Of a DNA stretch of 57,033 nucleotides, positions 7,568-17,457 are shown piece after piece. This DNA comes from Akkermansia sp. (GTDB taxonomy: Bacteria; Verrucomicrobiota; Verrucomicrobiia; Verrucomicrobiales; Akkermansiaceae). Within the stretch, counting starts at the first letter, position 1. The number at the start of each line of letters is the position of its first letter. The translations under genes and the position numbers were made by a program. The stretch is from contig JAUNRC010000010.1 in the NCBI GenBank assembly GCA_030535875.1, positions 1 to 57,033 of the forward strand, given 5' to 3'. Below the pieces are notes generated by a model. The model had not been told where the DNA came from, did not search any database, and saw nothing but the letters and a program-made list of their open reading frames with translations.

Positions 7568-8698
7568 ATGTCCACCCCCTCATCACCTATGAAAGTCATG
7601 CATCTACTACCTTCTCTCACATCGGGAGGAGTTGAACAGGTTGTCGTCGAATTATGTGAAGGCCTCATTAACGGCGGAGATGAAAGCATAGTCGTTTCCG
7701 GCGGTGGGCCCATGGTTGCTGATATCGAGAAGACCGGTGCCCGTCACATCACACTCCCGGTTGGCAAAAAGAGTATTCGTTCTTTATTTTTGACCGGCAA
7801 ATTAGCAAAACTTATTGAACAGGAACGACCTGATGTAATCAATCTTCATTCTCGAGTACCGGCTTGGCTGGGACATTGGGCCTGCAAGAAATTACCGGAA
7901 CACATCCGCCCGAAGGTTGTCTCCACTTTCCATGGCTACTACTCCGTCAACGGCTATTCGGCTGTTATGACCAGAGGTGAGAAGGTTGTTGCCGTCTCTA
8001 ACTTCATACGTGAGCATATTCTTGAGTGTTACCCCACCACTCCGGCAGAAAAAATTGTTGTTATCCCGAATTCTGTCGATACTACTGTACATTATCCGGA
8101 ATATCGTCCGAGTGCCGAGTGGTACGAAAAATGGCATGCAGATTTCCCCGAATTGAAAGGAAAGTACGTTATCTGCCTTCCGGCGCGAGTAACTCGCCAT
8201 AAAGGCGCTGCCCACCTTGCCCCCATTCTCGTGGAACTCAAGAAAAGAGGCATACCGGCTCATGCAGTCATTCTGGGAGAAGTTAAGAAAGACAAGATGG
8301 CATTCAAGGAAGAATTGGTGACCTTGTTCGAAAAAGAAGGGCTCAGCAAAGATGTAACGTGGACCGGTTTGCGCCGTGACGTTCGTGACATCATGGTGGC
8401 ATGCGATGTGATTGTCTCGCTTAATCTTCTGCCCGAGGCCTTCGGCAAAACCACTCTCGAAGCGCTCGCTTTGGGACGCCCCACGGCAGGTTATGAGGCC
8501 GGCGGCGTGGGAGAACAGCTTGATGATTATTTACCGGAAGGCAAAGTACCGACCGGAGATACTACTGCTATGGCTAACGTACTGGCAAATTGGTATAAGA
8601 ACCCGCCTACTCCCAAAATGCCTCTGCAAGCTCCCTACCGTCGCAAGGATATGACGGATGCCTACATTGCCCTTTACAGAGAAGTCTGTAAACGTTAA
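7568..8698 (+). CDS. GT4-type glycosyltransferase (first of a tandem pair)
   Basis: A 376-residue GT-B retaining glycosyltransferase, probably acting on an envelope glycan such as lipopolysaccharide core. The N-terminal acceptor domain starts MHLLPSLTSGGVEQVVVEL and has a family NLHSRVPAW strand. The C-terminal donor domain has LPARVTRHKGAAHLAPIL and the E-x7-E stretch PEAFGKTTLEALALGRPTAG. An internal ATG at 7589 is an alternative start. It starts 6 bases after the ELM1-like gene and 2 bases before its paralogue, so one transcript is likely. Donor and acceptor cannot be read from sequence. Confidence 0.88.
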   Translation: MSTPSSPMKVMHLLPSLTSGGVEQVVVELCEGLINGGDESIVVSGGGPMVADIEKTGARHITLPVGKKSIRSLFLTGKLAKLIEQERPDVINLHSRVPAWLGHWACKKLPEHIRPKVVSTFHGYYSVNGYSAVMTRGEKVVAVSNFIREHILECYPTTPAEKIVVIPNSVDTTVHYPEYRPSAEWYEKWHADFPELKGKYVICLPARVTRHKGAAHLAPILVELKKRGIPAHAVILGEVKKDKMAFKEELVTLFEKEGLSKDVTWTGLRRDVRDIMVACDVIVSLNLLPEAFGKTTLEALALGRPTAGYEAGGVGEQLDDYLPEGKVPTGDTTAMANVLANWYKNPPTPKMPLQAPYRRKDMTDAYIALYREVCKR

Positions 8699-8700
8699 AC

Positions 8701-9804
8701 ATGAAGATATTACATTTCAGCCCAAAGTTACGTCCCGGCAGTCCTATGGCTCTTGCCGTTGATTTGGCGTGCGCACTTCAAAGTGATGGGTATGAAAACG
8801 TAGTGGTTTCGCCGCAGAGCGAGCTGATCAGTCGTCTCAACATAGCTGGTGTTCGTCATTTATCCTGTCGCCGCTCCGGCATACTCAACCTGTGGAAGAA
8901 TATCCGCCGATTAAAAAGCCTTATTCGGAGCAATAAGCCTGACTTTGTTCAGGTATATTCAGCAGAAGCCGCATGGATAGTCGGCATGGCATGTAAGGGG
9001 TTGGACAAAACGTCTAAACCGACGATTGTCGGAGCAATTACCGGTTATCCCCGAAAAGGTCTCGCCATCAAGGGTTGGCGTCATTGCGATATTTTTACGG
9101 CGATATCCAAACATTTAAGAAATCATGTTACGGCGGAAGATTTTCCATTGAAGTGCAATCCGTGGGTTATCCCCTATGGCGTAGATGATAAACAATGTTA
9201 CCCGGCCTACGCGCCTTCACCGACATGGCTTGAGCAATGGCAACGAAATCATCCCGAGGCAAAGGACAAGTTCACCATCTGCGTACCGGGAGCCATCACT
9301 CCCTTACATGGATTGGAAGAGCTCGTCCCCATTCTCACCGGTCTGTTACGCTCAGACATTACACCTCATGTGTACATTGCGGGAGACACGCGAAAGGCTA
9401 ATTCCGCTTATCTGGATAATCTCAAAAAAACATTTAAAGAGGCTCAGCTCTCCGAGTACATCACATGGTTGGGATTGCGCTCAGACCTCCGCGATGTTCT
9501 CTGTGTATGCGATGTCAGTCTATCGCTTACAAAAGAACCGGCTACGTGGGATCGGGCCATTCTCGAAGCCTTGTCATTGGGTCGACCGGTTGTCGGGTAT
9601 GACCACGGAGTGATAGGTGAACTACTGGAGACTTTTCTGCCGGAGGGCTGTGTTGCTCCGGGTGACTCAGCCGCTGTTATCGATACGCTGACACAATGGA
9701 ATACCTACAGCCCGTCTCCCGGACAGGAAGTGCCTTTCCCTTATCGTATTACCGACACGGCTGAGACGTACAAGAACCTTTACAAAGAGATGCTCGGCAA
9801 ATGA
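8701..9804 (+). CDS. GT4-type glycosyltransferase (second of a tandem pair)
   Basis: A 367-residue paralogue of the preceding enzyme, similar throughout: MKILHFSPKLRPGSPMALAV at the start, GAITPLHGLEELVPIL and LGLRSDLRDVLCVCDVSLSL in the donor domain. The acidic motif is less canonical, with TWDRAILEALSLGRPVVGYD replacing the usual FG between the two acidic positions. Tandem duplication followed by divergence is the simplest reading, giving two successive sugar additions. The ATG lies 2 bases after the preceding stop. Confidence 0.85.
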   Translation: MKILHFSPKLRPGSPMALAVDLACALQSDGYENVVVSPQSELISRLNIAGVRHLSCRRSGILNLWKNIRRLKSLIRSNKPDFVQVYSAEAAWIVGMACKGLDKTSKPTIVGAITGYPRKGLAIKGWRHCDIFTAISKHLRNHVTAEDFPLKCNPWVIPYGVDDKQCYPAYAPSPTWLEQWQRNHPEAKDKFTICVPGAITPLHGLEELVPILTGLLRSDITPHVYIAGDTRKANSAYLDNLKKTFKEAQLSEYITWLGLRSDLRDVLCVCDVSLSLTKEPATWDRAILEALSLGRPVVGYDHGVIGELLETFLPEGCVAPGDSAAVIDTLTQWNTYSPSPGQEVPFPYRITDTAETYKNLYKEMLGK

Positions 9805-9816
9805 GCCAAAAAGGTT

Positions 9817-9852
9817 AACAGACATACAAAACATTACAATAGTGCGTCTGTT
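9817..9852. repeat. AACAGAC inverted repeat upstream of aguB
   Basis: AACAGAC (9817-9823) and GTCTGTT (9846-9852) form a perfect 7-bp inverted repeat 22 bases apart. It ends 14 bases before the -35 of the next promoter. It could be an operator or a weak hairpin after the glycosyltransferase; no T-run follows. Confidence 0.3.
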
Positions 9853-9866
9853 CATCCCTGCTCGGC

Positions 9867-9895
9867 TTGCCAAAAAGAACAAAACATGATATATT
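9867..9895 (+). promoter_or_regulatory. Promoter of the amidohydrolase gene
   Basis: TTGCCA (9867-9872), 17-bp spacer, TATATT (9890-9895). The ATG at 9901 is 5 bases after the -10, so transcription would begin at or next to the start codon. The upstream ATG at 9886 lies ahead of the -10 and can be discounted. Confidence 0.65.
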
Positions 9896-9900
9896 GCGGC

Positions 9901-10755
9901 ATGCCTAAAATCGCACTCATTCAGCAGCCGGCCGTCGCAGATCCGGCCGAGAACAAAGCCCTGCAAATGACCGCCATTCGCGAGGCAGCGGCAGGGGGCG
10001 CTCAAATTGTCTGTACGCAGGAAATGTGTACAACCCTGTATTTCTGCCGAACTCAGGACTGTGATTTATTCGATACGGCAGACCCCATTCCCGGACCATG
10101 GACTGATGAGCTGTGCGAACTTGCGCGTGAATTGGGAATCGTAATCGTTGCCGCCGGTTTTGAAAAACGCGCAACAGGTCTGTACCACAACACAGCATGG
10201 GTGATAGATGCCGACGGCTCCTTCATGGGGCAATACCGCAAAATGCACATCCCGCAAGACCCCGGCTTTGAAGAAAAGTTCTACTTTACCCCCGGTGACC
10301 TCGGCTACAAATGCTTTGATACCAAGTTCGGTCGTATTGGGGTACTGATATGCTGGGATCAATGGTACCCCGAGGCTGCACGTCTGACGGCCATGCAAGG
10401 GGCTGAAATCATCTTCTATCCCACCGCCATCGGGTGGATTCCCGGCGAAGAAGAACTGTACTCGGCTCAGCACTGTGCATGGGAAACCGTGCAACGCGGT
10501 CACGGAGTGGCCAACGGTTGCTACATCTGTGCCGTTAATCGCTGCGGAAAAGAAGGAGAAACAACATTTTGGGGACAGAGTTTCGTGAGCGATTACTGCG
10601 GACAAATTGTCGCCAAAGCCCCGGTGGAAGAGCGCACCATTCTCTATGCCGATATCGACTTGGCGGCCTTAGAAGCGCATCGCCGCATTTGGCCTTTCTT
10701 CCGTGATCGTCGAATCGATTCCTACTCGGGTATCACACAACGATGGGGTAAGTAA
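9901..10755 (+). CDS. aguB: N-carbamoylputrescine amidase-type nitrilase
   Basis: A 284-residue carbon-nitrogen hydrolase. The catalytic triad is visible: Glu41 in CTQEM, Lys114 in YRKMHIPQDPGF and Cys151 in VLICWDQWYPEAARL. The sequence around the lysine and the cysteine matches N-carbamoylputrescine amidases, which release putrescine, CO2 and ammonia in the arginine-agmatine route to polyamines. No agmatine deiminase gene is in the window. It heads a run with an oxidoreductase and hrpA that is spaced or overlapped tightly enough for one transcript. Confidence 0.85.
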   Translation: MPKIALIQQPAVADPAENKALQMTAIREAAAGGAQIVCTQEMCTTLYFCRTQDCDLFDTADPIPGPWTDELCELARELGIVIVAAGFEKRATGLYHNTAWVIDADGSFMGQYRKMHIPQDPGFEEKFYFTPGDLGYKCFDTKFGRIGVLICWDQWYPEAARLTAMQGAEIIFYPTAIGWIPGEEELYSAQHCAWETVQRGHGVANGCYICAVNRCGKEGETTFWGQSFVSDYCGQIVAKAPVEERTILYADIDLAALEAHRRIWPFFRDRRIDSYSGITQRWGK

Positions 10756-10763
10756 TTTTTAAT

Positions 10764-12071
10764 ATGGACAGCTCAGACAGCAGCATCGAAAAACCGCCGC
10801 TTCGTGTCATCGTTGTGGGCATGGGCGTGCGCTCTATGATTTATACCCGCATCGCCCTTACCAACCCGGAATTGCTGGAAATCGTCGGTGTGGTCGATAC
10901 GGATGCGAAGCGCCGCGAATATGCCAGACTTACGTTCGGCCTTGCGCCACAGAATTGCTTTTCAACTGTTGATGAGCTGGTAGCCGTACCTAAGTTTGCC
11001 GATGCCGTCATCAACGGCACGATGGATAAGTTACACGTCAGCACAAGTCTGCCCCTGCTGCGCCATGGTTATGACATGCTGCTCGAAAAGCCTTTTGCCC
11101 TGAACGAACAGGAGGCAGAAGTCCTGCTGAGCTGCGTACGAGAGACCGGCCGAATCGTCATGGTGTGCCATGTTTTGCGCTACGCGCCCTATTACCAGCG
11201 ACTTAAACGCGCCATGGACGACGGGGAAATCGGCAAGGTTATCAGCATTCGTATGAATGCTCAGGTCAATTATTTCCACGAGAGTGTTTCCTTCGTTCGA
11301 GGAAAATATGCCTCGGCTGAGATATGCGGCTCCGGCATGCTGCTGACAAAATGCAGCCACGACTTAGACCTCATGGCCTGGCTTATGGGCAATAATCATC
11401 CGCGTCGCATTGCAAGCGTGGGTAGCATGTTCCAATTCGTCCCGGAGAATGCGCCGGAAGGCGCGGGCACACGCTGTCTGACGGATTGCCCCGTCGAGAG
11501 AGATTGCCCCTACTCTGCCCGACGTCTCTATATAGATAACCCCCAACGATGGGCTGACAATGTCTGGCACGACTCCAACATGAAACGGCCCGAAACCGTT
11601 GAAGAAAAAGCAGCAGCCCTGAGCGACCCCGCCAATCCCTACGGAGCCTGCGCCTACCGTTGCAAGACCGACATTGTTGACCACCAATCCGTTCTCATCG
11701 AATATGCCGACGGAGCCACCGGCACTTTCTCCATGACCGGAGGAGCCTCCATCTCCGAGCGTAGAGTACACATCACCGGCACCAGAGGAGAAATATATGG
11801 GACCTTTGAGACAGGGCGCTTCACCATCTCAACCATTGCACCCGAGGCACCTGAAGGCCGTGTTATGCATGTTGTGGATGTGGTCGAGGCTCAGGAGGGA
11901 TGCCATCACGGCGGTGGTGACCGAGAAGTCGTGCTGGACTTTATTGCACATCTTCGCGGAGAACCGACATCTCCCGGCAAAACACTGTTGGAAGACTCTG
12001 TGACGGGGCATCGCATTGTGTTCCTCGCAGAGAAATCCCGTATGGCCAACGGCGCAATTCAGGAATGGTAA
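10764..12071 (+). CDS. Gfo/Idh/MocA-family oxidoreductase
   Basis: A 435-residue NAD(P)-dependent sugar-type dehydrogenase. The Rossmann segment is VIVVGMGVRSM followed by an acidic VVDTD that suits NAD, and the EKPFAL motif carries the family catalytic lysine. A mid-protein stretch is rich in cysteine (CLTDCPVERDCPYS and, later, CAYRC), which suggests a metal or disulfide element in the substrate domain. No signal peptide is seen. It overlaps hrpA by 7 bases. Substrate is unknown; inositol-, sugar- or amino-sugar-type compounds are typical of the family. Confidence 0.85.
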   Translation: MDSSDSSIEKPPLRVIVVGMGVRSMIYTRIALTNPELLEIVGVVDTDAKRREYARLTFGLAPQNCFSTVDELVAVPKFADAVINGTMDKLHVSTSLPLLRHGYDMLLEKPFALNEQEAEVLLSCVRETGRIVMVCHVLRYAPYYQRLKRAMDDGEIGKVISIRMNAQVNYFHESVSFVRGKYASAEICGSGMLLTKCSHDLDLMAWLMGNNHPRRIASVGSMFQFVPENAPEGAGTRCLTDCPVERDCPYSARRLYIDNPQRWADNVWHDSNMKRPETVEEKAAALSDPANPYGACAYRCKTDIVDHQSVLIEYADGATGTFSMTGGASISERRVHITGTRGEIYGTFETGRFTISTIAPEAPEGRVMHVVDVVEAQEGCHHGGGDREVVLDFIAHLRGEPTSPGKTLLEDSVTGHRIVFLAEKSRMANGAIQEW

Positions 12072-15000
12072 GCCCTGCTCCCCAGCCTGCTCGCGAGTTC
12101 CGCTACCCGGACTTGCCGATAGCTCGTCGACGCAAAGAAATTGCCGAAGCCTTACGCCGACATCAAGTTATCGTCGTAGTCGGCGAAACGGGCAGCGGCA
12201 AAACCACCCAGCTTCCGAAAATTGCACTCGAAGTTGCAGGCAACCGTCGCGGCATGCTGGGCTGTACCCAACCCCGTCGTCTTGCCGCCGTCGCCGTTGC
12301 CCGTCGTATTGCTGAAGAAGTCGACAGCGAAATCGGAGATTTTGTCGGTTATCAGGTCAGATTTGATGACAAAACGAGCAATCAGACCAAGATTAAGCTC
12401 ATGACGGACGGCATTTTGCTGGCCGAAACGCAAGATGACCGCGACCTGCGCCGTTATCATACCATTATATTGGACGAAGCCCATGAGCGCAGTCTCAACA
12501 TCGATTTCCTGCTCGGTTACATGAAATTGTTGCTGGCTCGCCGTCCGGACCTCAAGCTCATCATCTCCTCTGCTACGATGGATGCCGGAGCCTTTGCCGA
12601 CTTCTTCGGAGGAGCCCCCATCATCAATGTTGAAGGCCGCACCTACCACGTCGATTTGCATTACATGCCGCAGGCCCGACCGGATGAAGAACTTTCGGAG
12701 CATGTTGCCAGAGCGGTTAACTGGTTATCCGAATATGATGAAAAAGGCGATGTTCTGGTGTTCCTTCCCGGTGAACGTGAGATTCGGGATTGCGAAGCGG
12801 AATTGAACCGACTGGAACTCCCGCATACGGACATCCTTCCACTCTTTGCCCGCTTAGGTTTGGCGGACCAGCAGCGTATCTTCCATCCCGATAAGCGCCG
12901 CCGTCGCATTGTGCTCGCCACCAACGTGGCAGAAACCTCGCTCACCATCCCCGGCATCATCTATGTTATTGATAGCGGGCTGGCACGTATATCGCGCTAC
13001 CTGCCGGGGCGACAAATCCAACGCCTCCAGGTCGAACCTATCTCACAGGCCAGCGCCCGACAGCGCGCCGGACGTTGCGGACGCGTGACGGAAGGTGTTT
13101 GCATTCGCCTCTACGCTCAGAGCGACTTTGAGCAAAGAGAGGCCTTTACCGACCCGGAAATTAAGCGTAGCGCACTTGCCGGCGTTATCCTCCGCATGGC
13201 CGACCTTCGGCTTCCGGCATTGGGAGAATTTCCTCTTCCCGACCCACCCGGCTCGCGCCTGATTAATGAAGGCTACAAGACACTGCGTGAAATCGGCGCT
13301 ATTGACCGCCACAAGAAACTCACAGCTACCGGACGAAGCCTTGCACGACTTCCGATTGACCCGCGTCTGGGGCGTATGTTGTTGGAAGCCGAGCATGAGC
13401 ACAGTCTGCCGGAAATGCTCGTCATCGTTGCCGGATTAAGCATCATGGACCCGCGGGAGCGTCCGCAGGACTTCGCCACTCAGGCTGACCAAGCCCATGC
13501 TCAATGGAAAAATGCTGACAGCGACTACCTCTCCATGCTTTCCCTGTGGCGCAGCGCGCAGGATTTTCGCGACAAGCGCGGCATTAAACGCAATCAACTC
13601 CGCAAATGGTGCAGTAAAAATTACCTCAACTTCCTGAGAATGGTTGAATGGTTCAACCTCGTACAGGATTTAGGCGCTTCGCTGAAAGATACTTTGGGGT
13701 GGCGCATACCGGAACTTCCCGATGAAGAACATCAGGCTACGCCCGATATGATACACCGCTCTCTCTTGGCCGGAGCCCCCTTGCAATTCGGTGTATGGAA
13801 GCCGGAAGATAAGGTATATCGAGGAGCCGGAGGCCGAGACTTCTCCATCTTTCCCGGCAGCGGCCTTTTCAAGCGTAACAAGAGAGCAGAGTGGATTTTC
13901 GGCTCTGAACTTGTAGAGACAAGTCGTCTCTTCATGCGCCGATGTGCTATTCTGGACCCGACATGGCTCGAAAAAGTGGCACCGCAACTTTGTTCCTGCC
14001 ATGCATACGACGCGACATGGGATAAGGATGCCGGAGTGGTCTACGCCAAAGAGCGAGTAAGCTGCGGCGGCCTGACTGTCATTGACGGCCGCCGGATATC
14101 CTACGCACGCTATAACCTACCGGCTGCGCGTGATATCATGATTCGTGAGGGTATACTGGAAATGCAGCTTCGCGACACGCCCCCCTTTCTCAAACACTTG
14201 CAGGACATGCGGGAAGAAGTACGCTGTGTGGAGGCCAAACTGCGTCGCCGCGAGCTCATCTGGTGCCCCGAGGCCGTGTACAATTTCTTTGCCGAGCGAC
14301 TGCCGCAAGACTGTGCCTCTGCCAAAGCCCTGCGCCGCTGGCGAGACAAAGCCGAGAAGGACAATCCTCATATTCTTTACATTCCTTACGAGGAATGTAT
14401 CTACCCCGGAGAAGACAAGGCGCCGGCGGATTTGTACCCGGATGAATTGCACGTTGACGGGCAGGAATATCCCGTGTATTATGCTCACAATCCCGGTGAA
14501 GCCGATGACGGCGTAACCCTTGGTGTGCATATTGATCAACTTCCTAATTTCCCGGATTGGCTGCCGGAATGGGGAGTACAGGCCCATTTGGCAGACCGGG
14601 CAGAAATCCTGCTGCGAACCTTGCCCGGAGATTTACGGAGATTTCTCATGCCCATCGGTCAGGCGGCAGATGACTTTGCCGAGAGTTGGTACGATAAACA
14701 ACCTGACCGACCTCTTACACGCGCTCTGGCGGAGTTCGTCATGAGCCGCACGCAAAAGTTCTGCAACGCACAACAATTTGACCTCAGTCGATTGCCGGCA
14801 GATTTGGTCACAAAAGTATGGGTGTGCGACGATGATGGCAAAGAACTTGCCATGGACAGCAACATGGAGGCACTCCGCGAAAGACTGGAACAATATCGCC
14901 GTAAACGATTTGCAAAAAAAGCCTCGCGCACCTTCTCCTCTTCACCCATGACCCGCTGGGACTGCGGAGAACTTCCGCTCAATATTGATGTAGGCAACGG

Positions 15001-15781
15001 AACAGGGTTCCCGGCCCTTTATGACGACGGTGAAAAGGTTCGCATACGCGTATACCCCACTGCCGCTGAGGCCGAACGAGCTCATCGTTTCGGTGTGCGA
15101 CGTTTAGCGCTTATCCGACATTCCGATTTCATCAGCAGTATCCGCAAACGACTACCCATCAAAAATGTTGCGGCAAAACTCGCCATGAGCACTCTGGGCT
15201 CCAAACCTTCCCAGAACATAGCCGATACCATTTATGCAGCTATGGATAGTGTGCTGCGCCCCTTACCTCGGAATGCCCAAGAGTTTGATGCTGCATGCCT
15301 GCGCATGCGCGAACGATTGTACGACACAATCGCCGATACCCTCTCTGCTGTATGGGAACAACTCGCTGCAGTCGATGCACCGCTGCGGGAATATTGCCTG
15401 ACAGCCTCACGTGACCGTTACGCTGCGAGAATAGCCGAAGACCTGCAACGAGAATGGCAGTGGCTCACTCGTTCTTTCTTTCTTTCATCAGCAGAGCCCG
15501 ATTATTTGCAGGACATTTCCCGCTTTGCCCGCGGCATTCAGCAACGGCTGGACAAAATTGCCTGCCAACCGGCCATCCGTGAATTGGAACGTATCGAAAC
15601 CCTGCAATCGACCGTTCATCCCACCTTTTATACAGATTTCCCGCTGCATGCAGATTCTCCGGCATGGTTGCAATACGGTCTCATGCTGGCAGAATATCGA
15701 CTGTCTCTCTTTGCTCCCTCTCTGGCAGTCAAAGGTCGTTCTTCAGCAAAGAAACTGGCCGCAGCAGCAGAATTGCTCTGA
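12065..15781 (+). CDS. hrpA: HrpA-type DEAH RNA helicase
   Basis: A 1238-residue ATP-dependent RNA helicase acting in RNA processing and ribosome-related quality control. Walker A GETGSGKTT is at residues 40-48, DEAHERSLN at about 136, and SATMD follows. Helicase motifs V-VI (TNVAETSLTIPG, QRAGRCGR) are intact. The helicase-associated domain and the long C-terminal domain of the HrpA subfamily occupy the rest, and the full length is close to E. coli HrpA. Its ATG overlaps the stop of the oxidoreductase gene, suggesting coupled translation. A new promoter for menD begins 31 bases after its stop. Confidence 0.95.
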   Translation: MVSPAPQPAREFRYPDLPIARRRKEIAEALRRHQVIVVVGETGSGKTTQLPKIALEVAGNRRGMLGCTQPRRLAAVAVARRIAEEVDSEIGDFVGYQVRFDDKTSNQTKIKLMTDGILLAETQDDRDLRRYHTIILDEAHERSLNIDFLLGYMKLLLARRPDLKLIISSATMDAGAFADFFGGAPIINVEGRTYHVDLHYMPQARPDEELSEHVARAVNWLSEYDEKGDVLVFLPGEREIRDCEAELNRLELPHTDILPLFARLGLADQQRIFHPDKRRRRIVLATNVAETSLTIPGIIYVIDSGLARISRYLPGRQIQRLQVEPISQASARQRAGRCGRVTEGVCIRLYAQSDFEQREAFTDPEIKRSALAGVILRMADLRLPALGEFPLPDPPGSRLINEGYKTLREIGAIDRHKKLTATGRSLARLPIDPRLGRMLLEAEHEHSLPEMLVIVAGLSIMDPRERPQDFATQADQAHAQWKNADSDYLSMLSLWRSAQDFRDKRGIKRNQLRKWCSKNYLNFLRMVEWFNLVQDLGASLKDTLGWRIPELPDEEHQATPDMIHRSLLAGAPLQFGVWKPEDKVYRGAGGRDFSIFPGSGLFKRNKRAEWIFGSELVETSRLFMRRCAILDPTWLEKVAPQLCSCHAYDATWDKDAGVVYAKERVSCGGLTVIDGRRISYARYNLPAARDIMIREGILEMQLRDTPPFLKHLQDMREEVRCVEAKLRRRELIWCPEAVYNFFAERLPQDCASAKALRRWRDKAEKDNPHILYIPYEECIYPGEDKAPADLYPDELHVDGQEYPVYYAHNPGEADDGVTLGVHIDQLPNFPDWLPEWGVQAHLADRAEILLRTLPGDLRRFLMPIGQAADDFAESWYDKQPDRPLTRALAEFVMSRTQKFCNAQQFDLSRLPADLVTKVWVCDDDGKELAMDSNMEALRERLEQYRRKRFAKKASRTFSSSPMTRWDCGELPLNIDVGNGTGFPALYDDGEKVRIRVYPTAAEAERAHRFGVRRLALIRHSDFISSIRKRLPIKNVAAKLAMSTLGSKPSQNIADTIYAAMDSVLRPLPRNAQEFDAACLRMRERLYDTIADTLSAVWEQLAAVDAPLREYCLTASRDRYAARIAEDLQREWQWLTRSFFLSSAEPDYLQDISRFARGIQQRLDKIACQPAIRELERIETLQSTVHPTFYTDFPLHADSPAWLQYGLMLAEYRLSLFAPSLAVKGRSSAKKLAAAAELL

Positions 15782-15811
15782 ATAAGCCCAACAAACTGAC
15801 GCGAGCAGAGT

Positions 15812-15840
15812 TTGAACCAAAACTGAGAATATGTTACTAT
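15812..15840 (+). promoter_or_regulatory. Promoter of menD-menB-menC
   Basis: TTGAAC (15812-15817), 17-bp spacer, TACTAT (15835-15840). The menD ATG at 15850 follows 9 bases later, giving a predicted leader of 0-3 nt. Confidence 0.6.
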
Positions 15841-15849
15841 AACGATTGT

Positions 15850-17454
15850 ATGGCAGTTATCAGCAGCACCGCAGCAATTCGTGATCTGATTTCTTTAATG
15901 ATAGCTCACGGCGTGACACGCTGTGTGGCTTGTCCCGGCAGTCGCAATTCTCCGATTGTGGCAAGTCTGGCCACCTTGCCTGATTTTGAATGTCGGGGAG
16001 CTACGGATGAGCGCAGCGCGGGATTTGTTGCCTGCGGCTGGGCGGCCCGGGTTCAGGCACCTGTGGCCGTGTGCGTCACCTCAGGTTCGGCCCTGCTTAA
16101 TCTTCATCCGGCCGTGGCGGAAGCCTTTTACCGTCACCTGCCGCTGCTTATTATCTCAGCAGATCGGCCGGAAAGCTGGATTGGCCAGCAAGACGGCCAA
16201 ACCCTGCCGCAACCCGGTGTATTTGCCGGACTTTGCCGTATGAGTGTGCAACTGCCGGAGGCCGAAGATGCACAATGGCACCGCAATCGTCTCATCAATG
16301 AGGCTCTGCTCGAACTCAATCATCGGTGCGGAGGCCCCGTTCATATTAACATCCCCCTCAGCGAACCGCTTTTTGCCACTACTGATGAGCCTCTGCCCAC
16401 ACCTCGCATCATTCGCCGTACCGAATTGGCCCGAATGAATGCCGATGATGAAAATGAACTCCTTGACATAGTGGCCTCCTGTCCCCGCCGTCTCATTCTA
16501 CTCGGACAACTTGCCAATGCCGCTCAACTCCCGACATCGCTCATCTCGGAAAAATCCTTCTCCGTCATCGGTGAACACCTCTGCAACACCCCGTCGGCGC
16601 AAACCCGCCCCGACTTTATTCTCGGCCCATCCCCCGAACCGTCATTCAGCCCGGATTTGCTCATTACCTACGGTGGCTGTGTCATCTCCAAACGATTGAA
16701 AACGCTCCTTCGACAAAATCCCCCGCGCGAACACTGGCACATCAGCGAAGATGGGACGGCAGTCGATACCTTTTGCAATCTTACCCGAGTCATAGAAGGC
16801 GACCCCGCAGAACTATGGGAACTGCTTGCTGCCTTTGCCGAAGAAGGCGACGAAGAATGGGCTGCCCGCTGGTATGCTCCGACACCTGTGCCGCAATTCC
16901 CTTTCAGCGCCATGCAAATAATCGGCGACTTGCTCCAATCGCTGACATCGGACAGCGTGCTGCACTTAGCCAACAGTTCCGCCGTTCGTTTTGCCCAGCT
17001 TTTTCCCATTCCCGAGGGCGTACAAGTAGAATGTAATCGAGGAGTCAACGGCATCGAAGGCTCCCTTTCCACAGCTCTGGGCTTTGCGATGGGCGACACC
17101 CGCCCGCAATTCATCATCTGCGGAGATCTCTCTTTCTTTTATGATATGAACGCCCTGTGGTTGCAGGGCATTCCCGCTCATGTCCGCATCCTGCTCATCA
17201 ACAATGGCGGCGGCGGCATCTTTGATTTCATTCCGACCCCTGAAAACCCGCTGGTCAACGGCGCACACCAAGCAAGGGCCTGTGCCTGGGCAGCAGACTG
17301 CGGATTCAAAACATATACCGTTCACAATGAATCCGAATGGCAGACGGCTCTGACCGCGCTCATTTCTCCCGGTTCAGCCCCTGTTCTGGTCGAGGCCTTT
17401 ACCGACAGCGTGAACGATGCTCAACTCTTCAAACAATTCAACGCATTATCCTGA
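15850..17454 (+). CDS. menD: SEPHCHC synthase (MenD)
   Basis: A 534-residue thiamine-diphosphate enzyme that adds 2-oxoglutarate-derived succinic semialdehyde to isochorismate in menaquinone synthesis. The N-terminal PYR domain has CVACPGSRNSP and ATDERSAGFVACGWA with the activating glutamate. The C-terminal PP domain has the ThDP/metal segment GDLSFFYDMNALWL with NNGGGGIF. The frame is open a further 62 codons upstream inside hrpA, but the ATG at 15850 fits both the family N-terminus and the promoter. It is followed 3 bases later by menB. Confidence 0.93.
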   Translation: MAVISSTAAIRDLISLMIAHGVTRCVACPGSRNSPIVASLATLPDFECRGATDERSAGFVACGWAARVQAPVAVCVTSGSALLNLHPAVAEAFYRHLPLLIISADRPESWIGQQDGQTLPQPGVFAGLCRMSVQLPEAEDAQWHRNRLINEALLELNHRCGGPVHINIPLSEPLFATTDEPLPTPRIIRRTELARMNADDENELLDIVASCPRRLILLGQLANAAQLPTSLISEKSFSVIGEHLCNTPSAQTRPDFILGPSPEPSFSPDLLITYGGCVISKRLKTLLRQNPPREHWHISEDGTAVDTFCNLTRVIEGDPAELWELLAAFAEEGDEEWAARWYAPTPVPQFPFSAMQIIGDLLQSLTSDSVLHLANSSAVRFAQLFPIPEGVQVECNRGVNGIEGSLSTALGFAMGDTRPQFIICGDLSFFYDMNALWLQGIPAHVRILLINNGGGGIFDFIPTPENPLVNGAHQARACAWAADCGFKTYTVHNESEWQTALTALISPGSAPVLVEAFTDSVNDAQLFKQFNALS

Positions 17455-17457
17455 AAT

